10,462 nt of DNA from an uncultured Dehalococcoidia bacterium (GTDB taxonomy: Bacteria; Chloroflexota; Dehalococcoidia; Tepidiformales; Tepidiformaceae): contig CALMIW010000345.1 in assembly GCA_937864275.1 (NCBI GenBank), forward strand, positions 1-10,462, read 5' to 3'. Position numbers and translations under genes: made by a program. Each line of letters starts with the position of its first letter. Position 1 is the first letter of the stretch. Under the pieces are notes generated by a model. That model had not been told where the DNA came from. It was given only the letters and a program-made list of their open reading frames with translations, and ran no database searches. This document shows, one piece after another, positions 1-5,969 of this stretch.

Positions 1-243
1 CCAGAACGAAGCAGTGAGCGTGCTGAAGAATCGGAAGACCCGCTCGTCGCCCGGGAAGGCGAGTTCGCCGACGGCCCGGCTCAACCGGTAGTCGAACTCG
101 CCGCGTTCTCGCAACAGCGCGTCGAACGTCAGGCCGGCAACCGCGAGAACCAGCACCCACGCGAGGACTGCGAAGCCCCGGCGTCCCCCGCCGGCGGAGC
201 CGTCGTTCGACCAGGATGCTTGCATCGTCGCGGGTCCCGCCAT
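1..243 (-). CDS. Membrane protein, 5' part only (possible PAP2-family phosphatase)
   Basis: An open frame on the minus strand begins at one of two in-frame ATGs (complement of 243 or 225) and runs without a stop off the left edge, giving 75-81 residues. Seen directly: a short polar, glycine-rich start, then a hydrophobic stretch (GFAVLAWVLVLAVAGLTF) that looks like one transmembrane helix. It is followed by a charged segment (EFDYRLSRAVGELAF) leading into FRFFSTLTASFW. That layout, a membrane helix then an 'FD..L' amphipathic segment then a second helix start, resembles the N-terminus of PAP2-type lipid phosphatases. The diagnostic phosphatase motifs would lie outside the window, so the family is a guess. 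The frame upstream of 243 closes at a stop (complement of about 251-255). AAGG about ten bases before the 243 ATG slightly favours that start. That the frame is coding is fairly likely; the function is uncertain. Confidence 0.5.
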   Translation of the reverse strand, partial: MAGPATMQASWSNDGSAGGGRRGFAVLAWVLVLAVAGLTFDALLRERGEFDYRLSRAVGELAFPGDERVFRFFSTLTASFW

Positions 244-316
244 TCAATCCGAACCTTACACGCGAGGCGGCTGAACTTCGCGTCCGGACGGGCGAATGAG
301 AGTGTTCGCGCGTTCC

Positions 317-358
317 AAAATGCAGCCGGCCCCGACGGCGACGGTCCGTCGGGGCCGG
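317..358 (-). terminator. Intrinsic terminator of the LLM oxidoreductase gene
   Basis: A perfect 13-bp inverted repeat (326-338 with 346-358, stem CCGGCCCCGACGG) closes a 7-base loop. Read on the minus strand it lies about 25 bases after the stop codon of the oxidoreductase gene and is followed, four to five bases on, by TTTT (complement of 317-320). The U-run is short and slightly displaced, so termination may be imperfect. Confidence 0.7.
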
Positions 359-383
359 AAGAACAGGCAGAGGAGCGAAATGC

Positions 384-1454
384 TCAGGCCTTGATCTTGG
401 AGAGGTCCTCCAGCCCCTTCGGGACTCGGGTGACCTGCACCTTCTGGCACTCCTTGAGGATGTGCTTGGCGCGTTCGCGCTGCTCGGGCGTTCCCGCCGG
501 CAGGGCGACGCCGACCTTCGCCGCGTACTCGCGCTTGTTCGCGAGGAACTCAGGCAGCTTGTCGTACGTCGAGGTCTGCGCAAACGTCCGCAAGACGGCT
601 TCCGGGATCACCTTCTGCATCTCGGCCCACTTGCCCTGCAGCGACATCTCGTGGAGCTGCATGCCGAGCGACTTCAGCTCGTGGACTTCGAAGACCTCGT
701 GGTAGCTCCGTGTCGACCCGTAGAACGAGATCGGCTGGCGCAGCCGCTCCAGCCCCTGCTCGATCTCCGATTCGGTCTCGCCGAAGACCGTGAATCCGCC
801 CCCGGTGATCTCGATGTCCGTCCAGGTGCGGTTGCTGCGCTTCAGGCCGATGGCCACGTTCGGCAGCACGACTTCGCGCATGTACTTGTCGGTCATGAAC
901 CCGTGCGGCATCACCACATCGGCGACTTCGCCGGCCACGCGCGCCATCGCATCACCCACGAGGGCGAGGCCGACCTTCGGGTCCGGGTAGTCGATCGGCC
1001 CCGGATTGAAGTTCGGGGTCATGAGCGTGAAGTGGTAGAACTTGCCGACGTAGTCGGGCTTCTCCCCGGTCCGGAACGAGTTCCACACGGCGTGGAGCAT
1101 CCGGATGTACTCCTTCATCCGCGTCGCCGGGGCGCCCGGCCAGTCGACGGAGAAGCGGTTCTGGTTGTGACCCTTCACCTGCGAGCCGAGGCCGAGAGTG
1201 AAGCGGCCCTTGCTCATGTGCTGGATGTCCCAGGCCTCCATCGCAAGGACGGTTGGGCTGCGCGGGAAGGCGATGGTCACGCTCGTCTGGACTTCGAGCT
1301 TCTCGGTGTTCTCGGCCGCGAGCGCGGCGGCGAGCATCGAGTCGTGGGATGTCTCCGGCGTCGAAGCGAAGTCGTAGCCGAGTTCCTCGGCGCGGCGGGC
1401 CTGTTCGGGCACGGCCGAAAGCCATCCTCCACCGAATCCTGAACCGATCTTCAT
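384..1454 (-). CDS. LLM-class F420-dependent oxidoreductase (luciferase-like)
   Basis: A 356-residue TIM-barrel flavin/F420 oxidoreductase of the bacterial luciferase-like superfamily. The ATG at 1454 is chosen because GGAGG (complement of 1461-1465) sits six bases upstream. The frame stays open for 88 more codons but has no comparable signal and an unlike composition. Seen: an N-terminal barrel strand with GSGFGG (4-9), RRAEELGYDFASTPET (20-35), the hallmark second half-barrel LAMEAWDIQHMSKGRFTLGLG (70-90), SQVKGHNQNRF (91-101), and TRMKEYIRMLHAVW (111-124). The 'LGLGSQVKGH..RF....P..RMKEY' pattern resembles the MSMEG_2256-like (TIGR03617) branch; this assignment is from memory of the family. 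Such enzymes transfer hydride with coenzyme F420 (some use FMN) on cytosolic substrates that are mostly unknown. The C-terminus (about 320-356) is charged and somewhat longer than in typical members of about 320 residues. The gene stands alone, divergent from the acyl-CoA dehydrogenase. The superfamily is sure; cofactor and substrate are not. Confidence 0.9.
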   Translation of the reverse strand: MKIGSGFGGGWLSAVPEQARRAEELGYDFASTPETSHDSMLAAALAAENTEKLEVQTSVTIAFPRSPTVLAMEAWDIQHMSKGRFTLGLGSQVKGHNQNRFSVDWPGAPATRMKEYIRMLHAVWNSFRTGEKPDYVGKFYHFTLMTPNFNPGPIDYPDPKVGLALVGDAMARVAGEVADVVMPHGFMTDKYMREVVLPNVAIGLKRSNRTWTDIEITGGGFTVFGETESEIEQGLERLRQPISFYGSTRSYHEVFEVHELKSLGMQLHEMSLQGKWAEMQKVIPEAVLRTFAQTSTYDKLPEFLANKREYAAKVGVALPAGTPEQRERAKHILKECQKVQVTRVPKGLEDLSKIKA

Positions 1455-1595
1455 GAATTTCCTCCGTGGCCATGCGTGGGGCAAGGCGCGTTGTTGTGCG
1501 TGGCGGAGTCTACAGGGGGCCGGGTGGGAGTGCATTGGGCAGGTGCATCCGTGATGGCAGCACTCCCTGCTAACGCCCAGGTACCTCGCCTCCGT

Positions 1596-1627
1596 CAATC
1601 CAAAATCCAAGCTCCCCAATCCGAAAT
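1596..1627 (+). repeat. Direct repeat CAATCCRAAAT, 21-bp period
   Basis: CAATCCAAAAT (1596-1606) and CAATCCGAAAT (1617-1627) match at 10 of 11 bases and start exactly 21 bases apart, two turns of the DNA helix. The second copy also forms a small inverted repeat, ATCC-gaaat-GGAT (1619-1631). The pair lies about 80-110 bases before the acyl-CoA dehydrogenase start and just upstream of a candidate promoter. This makes a transcription-factor site plausible but unproven. Confidence 0.4.
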
Positions 1628-1641
1628 GGATGACCCTTCCC

Positions 1642-1670
1642 TTTACGTCAGGGTTTGCGGTTGGTACTGT
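1642..1670 (+). promoter_or_regulatory. Candidate promoter of the acyl-CoA dehydrogenase
   Basis: TTTACG (1642-1647) and TACTGT (1665-1670) are separated by 17 bases. They match the sigma70 -35 and -10 consensus at four and three positions. Transcription would begin near 1677, leaving a leader of about 30 bases before the TTG start. Weak match; position relative to the upstream direct repeat is the main support. Confidence 0.3.
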
Positions 1671-1707
1671 TTCCGCATACACGTCTGTACAAAACTGGAG
1701 AACCCCC

Positions 1708-2880
1708 TTGGACTTCAACGACAGCCCTCAAGAGGCCGCATGGCGACAAGAAGTCGCCACCTTCCTCGCAGCCGAAAAGCCGAAGTCGGACCCAGATGCC
1801 AGCCCCCAGGAAATGATGGAGCGCATGCGCTCCATCGGGCGTGAGTGGCGCGAGAAGCTCTCGAAGAAAGGCTGGGTCGCCCCGGCCTGGCCGAAGGAGT
1901 ACGGCGGAGCAGGCCTCGGCGTGATGGAGCAATTCATCATGAACGAGGAATTCGCTGAAGCGCGTGCAATGAACGTCGGCGGCATGGGCACCTCCATGAT
2001 CGGCCCGACGATCATCATTCATGGCAACGACGACCAGAAGAAGGAGCACCTCGGGGCCATCCTTCGCGGCGAAGTCCAGTGGTGCCAGGGCTACAGCGAG
2101 CCCGGCTCCGGCAGCGACCTTGCCAGCCTCCAGACCCGTGCCGTCCGCGATGGCGACGACTTCGTCATCAACGGCCAGAAGATCTGGACCTCCGGCGCCC
2201 ACCGCGCCGACTGGATGTTCATGCTCGCCCGCACGGACCCCGATGCGCCCAAGCATCGCGGCATCACCTACTTCCTCATGGACATGAAGAGCCCGGGTGT
2301 CACGGTTCGCCCGCTGATCAACCTCGCGGGCGGCCACATGTTCAACGAAGTCTTCTTCGAAGACGTCCGCGTGCCCGCTACCAACGTCCTCGGCGAAATC
2401 AACCGCGGCTGGTACATCGGCACCACGACGCTCGACTTCGAGCGCTCCTCCATCGGCAACGCCGTCGGCCAGCGCCAGACCCTCGAGTACTACATGAAGT
2501 TCTGGAAGGACAACCGCGGTACCACGGCCACTGCCAGCGCCAGCGCAAAGGCGAAGGACGAATTCGCCGACCGTTGGATCGAGGCGTCCGTCGCCAAGAT
2601 GCTCAGCTACGTTGTCATCACCATCCAGAAGAATGGCCGCGTTCCGAACCACGAGGCCTCGATCGCCAAGTTGTTCAACACCGAACTCAGCCAGCGCATC
2701 GCTCGCACCGCCATGAAGATGACGGGCACGAACGGTCTTCTCCTCGGCAGCAAGGCCCCGATGCGGGGCCGCGCACCGCAGAGCTACCTGCAGACCGTCT
2801 CGAGCACCATCGCCGGCGGCACGAGCGAAGTGCAGCGCAACATCGTGGCGACCCGCGGCCTCGGTCTGCCGCGCGCCTGA
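1708..2880 (+). CDS. Acyl-CoA dehydrogenase family protein
   Basis: A 390-residue FAD-dependent acyl-CoA dehydrogenase, about the normal length for the family. It would introduce the alpha,beta double bond into an acyl-CoA thioester in the cytosol and pass electrons to ETF. I choose the TTG at 1708 because GGAG ends seven bases upstream and MDFNDSPQEAAWRQEV is a typical N-terminus; an in-frame ATG at 1630 lacks a ribosome site. Seen: N-terminal helical domain with GWVAPAWPKEYGGAG (55-69); the flavin-binding signature QGYSEPGSGSDLASLQT (127-143); NGQKIWTSGAHRADW (155-169); beta-domain to about 230; C-terminal helical domain ending IAGGTSEVQRNIVATRGLGLPR (368-389). The helix-K glutamate used by MCAD-type enzymes is G370 here. 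Instead E245 in TLDFERSS aligns with the helix-G catalytic glutamate of isovaleryl-CoA and long-chain enzymes. The motifs resemble FadE-type enzymes of steroid or branched-acid breakdown, but the substrate cannot be read from sequence. Confidence 0.95.
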   Translation: MDFNDSPQEAAWRQEVATFLAAEKPKSDPDASPQEMMERMRSIGREWREKLSKKGWVAPAWPKEYGGAGLGVMEQFIMNEEFAEARAMNVGGMGTSMIGPTIIIHGNDDQKKEHLGAILRGEVQWCQGYSEPGSGSDLASLQTRAVRDGDDFVINGQKIWTSGAHRADWMFMLARTDPDAPKHRGITYFLMDMKSPGVTVRPLINLAGGHMFNEVFFEDVRVPATNVLGEINRGWYIGTTTLDFERSSIGNAVGQRQTLEYYMKFWKDNRGTTATASASAKAKDEFADRWIEASVAKMLSYVVITIQKNGRVPNHEASIAKLFNTELSQRIARTAMKMTGTNGLLLGSKAPMRGRAPQSYLQTVSSTIAGGTSEVQRNIVATRGLGLPRA

Positions 2881-2946
2881 CCGAGCATCACGCTCACTTC
2901 CCCCAGGACAGGCCCGGCGGAAACGCCGGGCCTGCTGCGTGCTCGG
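2881..2946 (+). other. Nested stem-loop directly after the acyl-CoA dehydrogenase stop
   Basis: An 11-bp stem (2909-2919 with 2924-2934, CAGGCCCGGCG) is capped by a GAAA tetraloop of GNRA type. It is enclosed by a second perfect 7-bp stem, CCGAGCA (2881-2887) with TGCTCGG (2940-2946), which can be extended by CGC/GCG past a TCA bulge. The structure begins at the first base after the stop codon. No T-run follows on the plus strand, so it may protect the 3' end or assist termination rather than act alone. Confidence 0.6.
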
Positions 2947-3001
2947 TCCAGCGGCGACGCCATCCGGGTACGGCCCAACGTGGGAGGGGAAGCGGAAAGC
3001 A

Positions 3002-3035
3002 AAGGGGCCTGCATCACTGCGGGCCCCTTCGTTTT
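3002..3035. terminator. Bidirectional intrinsic terminator between convergent genes
   Basis: An 11-bp stem with one G.U pair (3002-3012 with 3019-3029, AAGGGGCCTGC) and a 6-base loop is followed on the plus strand by CGTTTT. On the minus strand it sits about 20 bases past the SDR stop, and the A/T-rich foot of the stem (AA/TT) plus TTGC follows. It is placed to stop both the acyl-CoA dehydrogenase and the SDR transcripts. Confidence 0.75.
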
Positions 3036-3050
3036 GGCGTTCGCCGGGTG

Positions 3051-3953
3051 CTAACCCTGGATGGGCGGGATGAACTGCTTGAACGTCGATGGCATGTACT
3101 GCCAGAGCTCGTCCGTCGTCCACATCTTGTTGCCCTGGAGCACGGCCTGCGGCGCGATGTTGTTGTACAGCGTGATGCTGTAGCCGCGGATACCGAAGCA
3201 GCGTCCGCTGATCCATCCGCCATCGTCGCTCGCCAGGTAAACGAGCGGCGGGGCGATGTTCGCCGGGTCGCGTTCGGTGCCCTTCGCCTCATCGGCCACC
3301 ACCCGGTTGGCGCCGCCCTGCGCCCGCTCGGTCGGGACGGTGTCGGTCATGCGGGTCGCAGCGCCAGGCCCGATCGAATTCGCGGTCACGCCATAGCGCC
3401 CGAGGGCGCGTGCGCAACTGAGGGTGAGACCCCAGATGCCCATCTTCGCGGCGGCGTAGTTCGGCTGGCCGGGGGCCCCGAAGAGGCCCGAACCCGAGGT
3501 GAAATTGATGATCCGGCCACCGTTGCGCGCCTGCCGCCAGTGGATCGATGCGAAGCGGCTCGTCGCGAACGTCCCCTTCATGTGCACGCGGACAACGGCG
3601 TCCCACTCTTCTTCCGTCATGTTGAAGATCATCCGGTCGCGAAGAATGCCCGCCACGTTCACCAGGATATCCAGCTTGCCGAACTCGTTCAGCGCCGTCC
3701 GGACGAGGTCTTCTGCCTGGTCCATGTCGGATACGTCTGCGTAGTTGGCGATAGCCTGGCCGCCGGCGGCCTTGATGTCGGCGACCGTCTGGGCGGCCGG
3801 CGAATTGTCGGCGCCTTCGCCGGACACCGAGACGCCGAGGTCGTTCACGACCACCTGGGCGCCTTCACGCGCGTACAGCAGCGCCACTTCCCGGCCGATG
3901 CCGCGGCCGGCGCCGGTGATGATCGCAGTTTTTCCTTCGATTTTTCCCGCCAT
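3051..3953 (-). CDS. Short-chain dehydrogenase, MFE-2/HSD17B4-like (3-hydroxyacyl-CoA dehydrogenase type)
   Basis: A 300-residue classical SDR with a Rossmann fold. Seen: cofactor motif TGAGRGIG (13-20); D38 at the end of strand 2 within VVVNDLG, which normally favours NAD(H) over NADP(H); then the insertion VSVSGEGADNSPAAQ typical of peroxisomal multifunctional enzyme 2 and fungal Fox2 dehydrogenase domains. S153, Y166 and K170 (YAAAK) give the catalytic set, with Ser 13 residues before Tyr as usual. ILRDRMIFNMTEEEWDAVVRVHMKG (103-127) is also MFE-2-like. N99 lies in NVAG rather than the common NNAG. The tail from about 262 (ending FKQFIPPIQG) is longer than in plain 250-residue SDRs. By family it would oxidise a 3-hydroxyacyl-CoA or a hydroxysteroid. 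The ATG at 3953 has AGG about 11 bases upstream, a modest site. It is 65 bp downstream of the hemerythrin-like gene on the same strand and converges on the acyl-CoA dehydrogenase. Confidence 0.9.
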   Translation of the reverse strand: MAGKIEGKTAIITGAGRGIGREVALLYAREGAQVVVNDLGVSVSGEGADNSPAAQTVADIKAAGGQAIANYADVSDMDQAEDLVRTALNEFGKLDILVNVAGILRDRMIFNMTEEEWDAVVRVHMKGTFATSRFASIHWRQARNGGRIINFTSGSGLFGAPGQPNYAAAKMGIWGLTLSCARALGRYGVTANSIGPGAATRMTDTVPTERAQGGANRVVADEAKGTERDPANIAPPLVYLASDDGGWISGRCFGIRGYSITLYNNIAPQAVLQGNKMWTTDELWQYMPSTFKQFIPPIQG

Positions 3954-4018
3954 GGGGTCGCTACCTGCCTCGATATGTGATGGCCGGGAATCTTACGCGT
4001 GCGTGAGGGATTGGGGAA

Positions 4019-4552
4019 TCATCCCCGCTCGTTGCGCCCGTCCGCGGAAGCGCTCGAAAAACTCGCCGCCAGCGCCCGCTGCTGCGATTCGCTCAGCATT
4101 GCCTCCAGCAGCCCGGCATAGGCTTCGTCTTCGCTCTCGAGGTGCGCGCGGCACAGCGCGTACAGCCCGAAAAGCAGCGGCTGCAGGAACTTCGCGTACT
4201 CCGCAAGGCCGCCGGAGGCCCTCGCCGCGTCAGCAACCTGGGCCAGGTCGCCCGCCATGCGAATGATGGTGGTGTGCTGCGCCTTCATTACGTGGCATCC
4301 GTTCATTACACCCGTGACACCGTCAACGGCGACAAACAGCGTGGACTCCTCGGCCCTGCAAGCCGGCAGCAGCCTCTGGTTCAGGTAGTGCAGCGCGGCG
4401 TCCAGGGACGCCAGCGCGAACCGGGGTTCCGCCGTCGTGACGGCACTTGCGGCCACTTGCAGGGCGTTCAACCCGTCGTGCAGCGGCTGGCGCGCTTCTC
4501 GCAGCGGAGAAGGAGGCGCCAGGAACCCGCCGTCGTCCTCTACGGTCTCCAA
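4019..4552 (-). CDS. Hemerythrin-like (HHE domain) protein
   Basis: A 177-residue, mostly helical protein. Four helices can be traced with the spacing of a hemerythrin HHE domain: H25 in PLHDGLNAL; LLPACRAEESTLF (61-73) with E68/E69; H93 in KAQHTTIIRMAGDL (90-103); and H137-x3-E141 in AHLESEDEAYAGLL. Bacterial hemerythrin domains bind a di-iron centre and sense or carry oxygen, NO or iron in the cytosol. In helix 2 the usual His of the H-x3-E pair appears as A64, with C65 next to it, so the site may be incomplete. H55 and H87 are other candidate ligands. The only usable start is TTG at 4552, since the frame closes at a stop 16 codons upstream and the first internal ATG is residue 83. It overlaps the methyltransferase stop by 13 bases, implying translational coupling. 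No good Shine-Dalgarno site is visible. The family call rests on spacing, not on a strong motif. Confidence 0.7.
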   Translation of the reverse strand: METVEDDGGFLAPPSPLREARQPLHDGLNALQVAASAVTTAEPRFALASLDAALHYLNQRLLPACRAEESTLFVAVDGVTGVMNGCHVMKAQHTTIIRMAGDLAQVADAARASGGLAEYAKFLQPLLFGLYALCRAHLESEDEAYAGLLEAMLSESQQRALAASFSSASADGRNERG

Positions 4553-5373
4553 CTGACGATACCGAGCGAAGTCGGCCGTTCGGACAGGTAGAAGCGCCCG
4601 TCACGCTCCCGTGCCAGCCCCGGCAGCGCCTCGCGCAGCCGCTTCGCGCCGGGACCGTCCGGCTCGATGAAGAGTTGCTGGCGGGCGAACCCTTCGATCG
4701 CCTCGAGCGACGGGTAGCCAACGACACCCCGTTCGCCCAGCCAAACGCTGAACAGCTTCTCCCGCGCGAGCAGCAGGGTCAGGAACTCCGGCAGAGCCGG
4801 GAGGAGGTTGCGCGGCTCCCCGTGGACTGCCGGCCAGAGCGTGGCCGCCTGCGTCGCCGGCGCCTCAGCGAGGAGGACCGCGACACAGATTCGCCTCGCG
4901 GACGCTTCCATCGCGTCCAGGAACGAACCAATGTCCTCGATGTCGTAGGCGACGTGCGAGATAAAAGCGACGTCCGCGGTGGGAGGATTCGCCGCGGGCC
5001 AACGCGCTTCGATCGCGGTCACCCCCTCCACCTGGAACTCCGTCGCCGCTTCCTTTAGTCCGGCGAGCATCCCCTTCGATGGGTCGAGCGCGATGACCTT
5101 TGCTCCGGCGAGGGCGATGGGTAGCGCATACCGGCCTGCGCCTGCGCCGATGTCCAGCCACGTCTCGTCGGGCTGCACTATCGACCGGAGCACGTCCAGC
5201 GCAGGCTCGTTTGTTCGCCGGGGATCGGCCTTGAAGCTGGCCGCCACCGGGGCGTAGAAGTCCGGGCGTTCGGGCGCTTCCCGGAAGCGCTCCGCCTGTT
5301 CGTTGTTGGCGCGGACGCGCCGGGCCCATTCCGCAAGCAGCGTGGATGCATCGAGACCGAGAGGACCGTTCAT
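4540..5373 (-). CDS. Class I SAM-dependent methyltransferase
   Basis: A 277-residue Rossmann-fold methyltransferase. Motif I is TWLDIGAGAGRYALPIA (71-87) with the GxGxG loop that holds S-adenosylmethionine. The acidic residue closing strand 2 is D97 in ALDPSKGML, which would bind the ribose hydroxyls, and TADVAFISHVAYDI (132-145) is the motif IV/post-strand-4 region. The N-terminal segment ANNEQAERFREAPERPDFYAP (22-42) is conserved in a widespread bacterial group that I recognise only as a generic methyltransferase; the substrate is unknown. The ATG at 5373 (MNGPLGLDAS) is preferred because the recognisable homology starts close after it. A TTG at 5409 would add 12 proline-rich residues and has AAGG at a usable distance, so it cannot be excluded. 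It is first in an apparent three-gene cluster with the overlapping hemerythrin-like gene and the SDR, and diverges from the rhodanese. Confidence 0.85.
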   Translation of the reverse strand: MNGPLGLDASTLLAEWARRVRANNEQAERFREAPERPDFYAPVAASFKADPRRTNEPALDVLRSIVQPDETWLDIGAGAGRYALPIALAGAKVIALDPSKGMLAGLKEAATEFQVEGVTAIEARWPAANPPTADVAFISHVAYDIEDIGSFLDAMEASARRICVAVLLAEAPATQAATLWPAVHGEPRNLLPALPEFLTLLLAREKLFSVWLGERGVVGYPSLEAIEGFARQQLFIEPDGPGAKRLREALPGLARERDGRFYLSERPTSLGIVSWRP

Positions 5374-5420
5374 GCCGACGAGTCTGATTGGGCCGGGCGG
5401 TGGCGGCAAGACAACTGCCT

Positions 5421-5448
5421 TGCTACGATATTGTCTAGTCAGTTAGTC
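5421..5448 (+). promoter_or_regulatory. Candidate rhodanese promoter with short AGTC direct repeat
   Basis: TGCTACGAT (5421-5429) fits an extended -10 element (TGnTAnnnT). No clear -35 is seen. Just downstream, AGTC occurs twice, eight bases apart (5437-5440 and 5445-5448), inside TAGTCAGTTAGTCAA, over the expected transcription start. This could be an operator. The rhodanese leader would be about 30 bases. Confidence 0.35.
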
Positions 5449-5467
5449 AACAATCAGGAGGGCCCCC

Positions 5468-5818
5468 GTGGCGACGAAAGACCCGCGAGAACCGTTTACA
5501 AGGATTTCCGTTGCGGAAGCCAAAGCCAAGCTCGACAACGGCGAGGCCGTCATGGTGGATGTCCGCGAACCCAACGAATATGCCGAGGTCCACGCCAGTG
5601 GCGTCCGCCTCATCCCCGTGAACACCGTCATCGGCGAAGCCAGGCAGATTCGCGACTTCGCCGGAGAAAAAGAGGTCCTCTTCATCTGCAAGTCCGGCGC
5701 TCGCAGTGCCCTCGCGGCCGAATTTGCTGTCGCCGCCGGCGTCGACGACCTGGCCCTATTCAACGTCGAAGGCGGCACGCAGGCCTGGGTCGCGGCTGGC
5801 TTCCCGACGGGTGACTAG
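5468..5818 (+). CDS. Single-domain rhodanese-like sulfurtransferase
   Basis: A 116-residue rhodanese domain, the usual size for a stand-alone cytosolic member such as GlpE or PspE-type proteins. The GTG at 5468 is the start: AGGAGGG (5456-5462) lies five bases upstream. Seen: ISVAEAKAKLDNGEAVMVDVREPNEYAEVH (13-42), the conserved 'DVRexxEy' strand, and the active-site loop CKSGARS (74-80) with the persulfide-forming C74, followed by AGVDDLALFNVEGGTQAW (90-107), the typical C-terminal half. By family it moves sulfane sulfur from a donor such as thiosulfate or a persulfide to an acceptor. The partner is unknown: no cysteine desulfurase, Moco or sulfide gene lies nearby. It is monocistronic, with its own promoter region and a strong terminator 27 bases after the stop. 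Confidence 0.93.
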   Translation: MATKDPREPFTRISVAEAKAKLDNGEAVMVDVREPNEYAEVHASGVRLIPVNTVIGEARQIRDFAGEKEVLFICKSGARSALAAEFAVAAGVDDLALFNVEGGTQAWVAAGFPTGD

Positions 5819-5844
5819 GCGCGTCCGAGGCTTCGGCCACCGAG

Positions 5845-5870
5845 AAAAGGCGCCCACCGGGGCGCCTTTT
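5845..5870 (+). terminator. Intrinsic terminator of the rhodanese gene
   Basis: A perfect 10-bp stem AAAAGGCGCC (5845-5854) with GGCGCCTTTT (5861-5870) and a 6-base loop, the 3' arm ending in TTTT. The A/T foot makes it symmetric, so it could also work for minus-strand transcription. Confidence 0.9.
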
Positions 5871-5877
5871 CAGTTCC

Positions 5878-5906
5878 TTGACTCAACAATCGCTGAAACC
5901 TACCAT
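5878..5906 (+). promoter_or_regulatory. Sigma70-type promoter of the liv operon
   Basis: TTGACT (5878-5883) and TACCAT (5901-5906) are separated by exactly 17 bases, matching the -35 and -10 consensus at five and four of six positions. Transcription would start near 5913, giving a leader of about 57 bases. The -35 begins only eight bases after the rhodanese terminator. The leader contains TACCTA twice (5920-5925, 5937-5942) and a short TACC-TATC-GGTA hairpin, but no recognised riboswitch. Confidence 0.65.
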
Positions 5907-5969
5907 CCCGCCGACTGCGTACCTACTGATGGCATCTACCTATCGGTAAGGCACGACGGAGGAGGGAAA

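Larger units (their letters stand above)
1455..1707. promoter_or_regulatory. Divergent intergenic region between LLM oxidoreductase and acyl-CoA dehydrogenase
   Basis: This 253-bp non-coding stretch separates two divergently transcribed genes and must hold both promoters. The minus-strand start has a strong GGAGG at 1461-1465. The plus-strand start has GGAG at 1697-1700. For the minus gene, TAGACT (complement of about 1508-1513) is a possible -10 without a convincing -35. The half nearest the acyl-CoA dehydrogenase is visibly more A/T-rich and carries the direct repeat described separately. Confidence 0.6.

Noticed and set aside
1455..1718. 88-codon N-terminal extension of the LLM oxidoreductase
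   Set aside because: The strong GGAGG and family-typical start at 1454 fit better. The extension is Cys/His-rich, covers the divergent promoter region and has no similarity to the family.
1648..3216. Long minus-strand open frame (over 500 codons) opposite the acyl-CoA dehydrogenase
   Set aside because: It mirrors the codon pattern of a clear acyl-CoA dehydrogenase on the other strand, shows no domain, and is Ala/Arg/Gly/His-rich as expected of a GC-rich shadow frame.
2079..3980. Long plus-strand open frame (over 600 codons) spanning two genes and both hairpins
   Set aside because: It crosses the end of the acyl-CoA dehydrogenase, the terminators and the antisense of the SDR. Its composition is Arg/His/Pro-rich without motifs.
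5913..5960. Riboswitch or leucine-leader peptide in the liv leader
   Set aside because: Only a 4-bp hairpin and a TACCTA duplication are present. No small frame with a run of Leu, Ile or Val codons and no known aptamer core was recognised.
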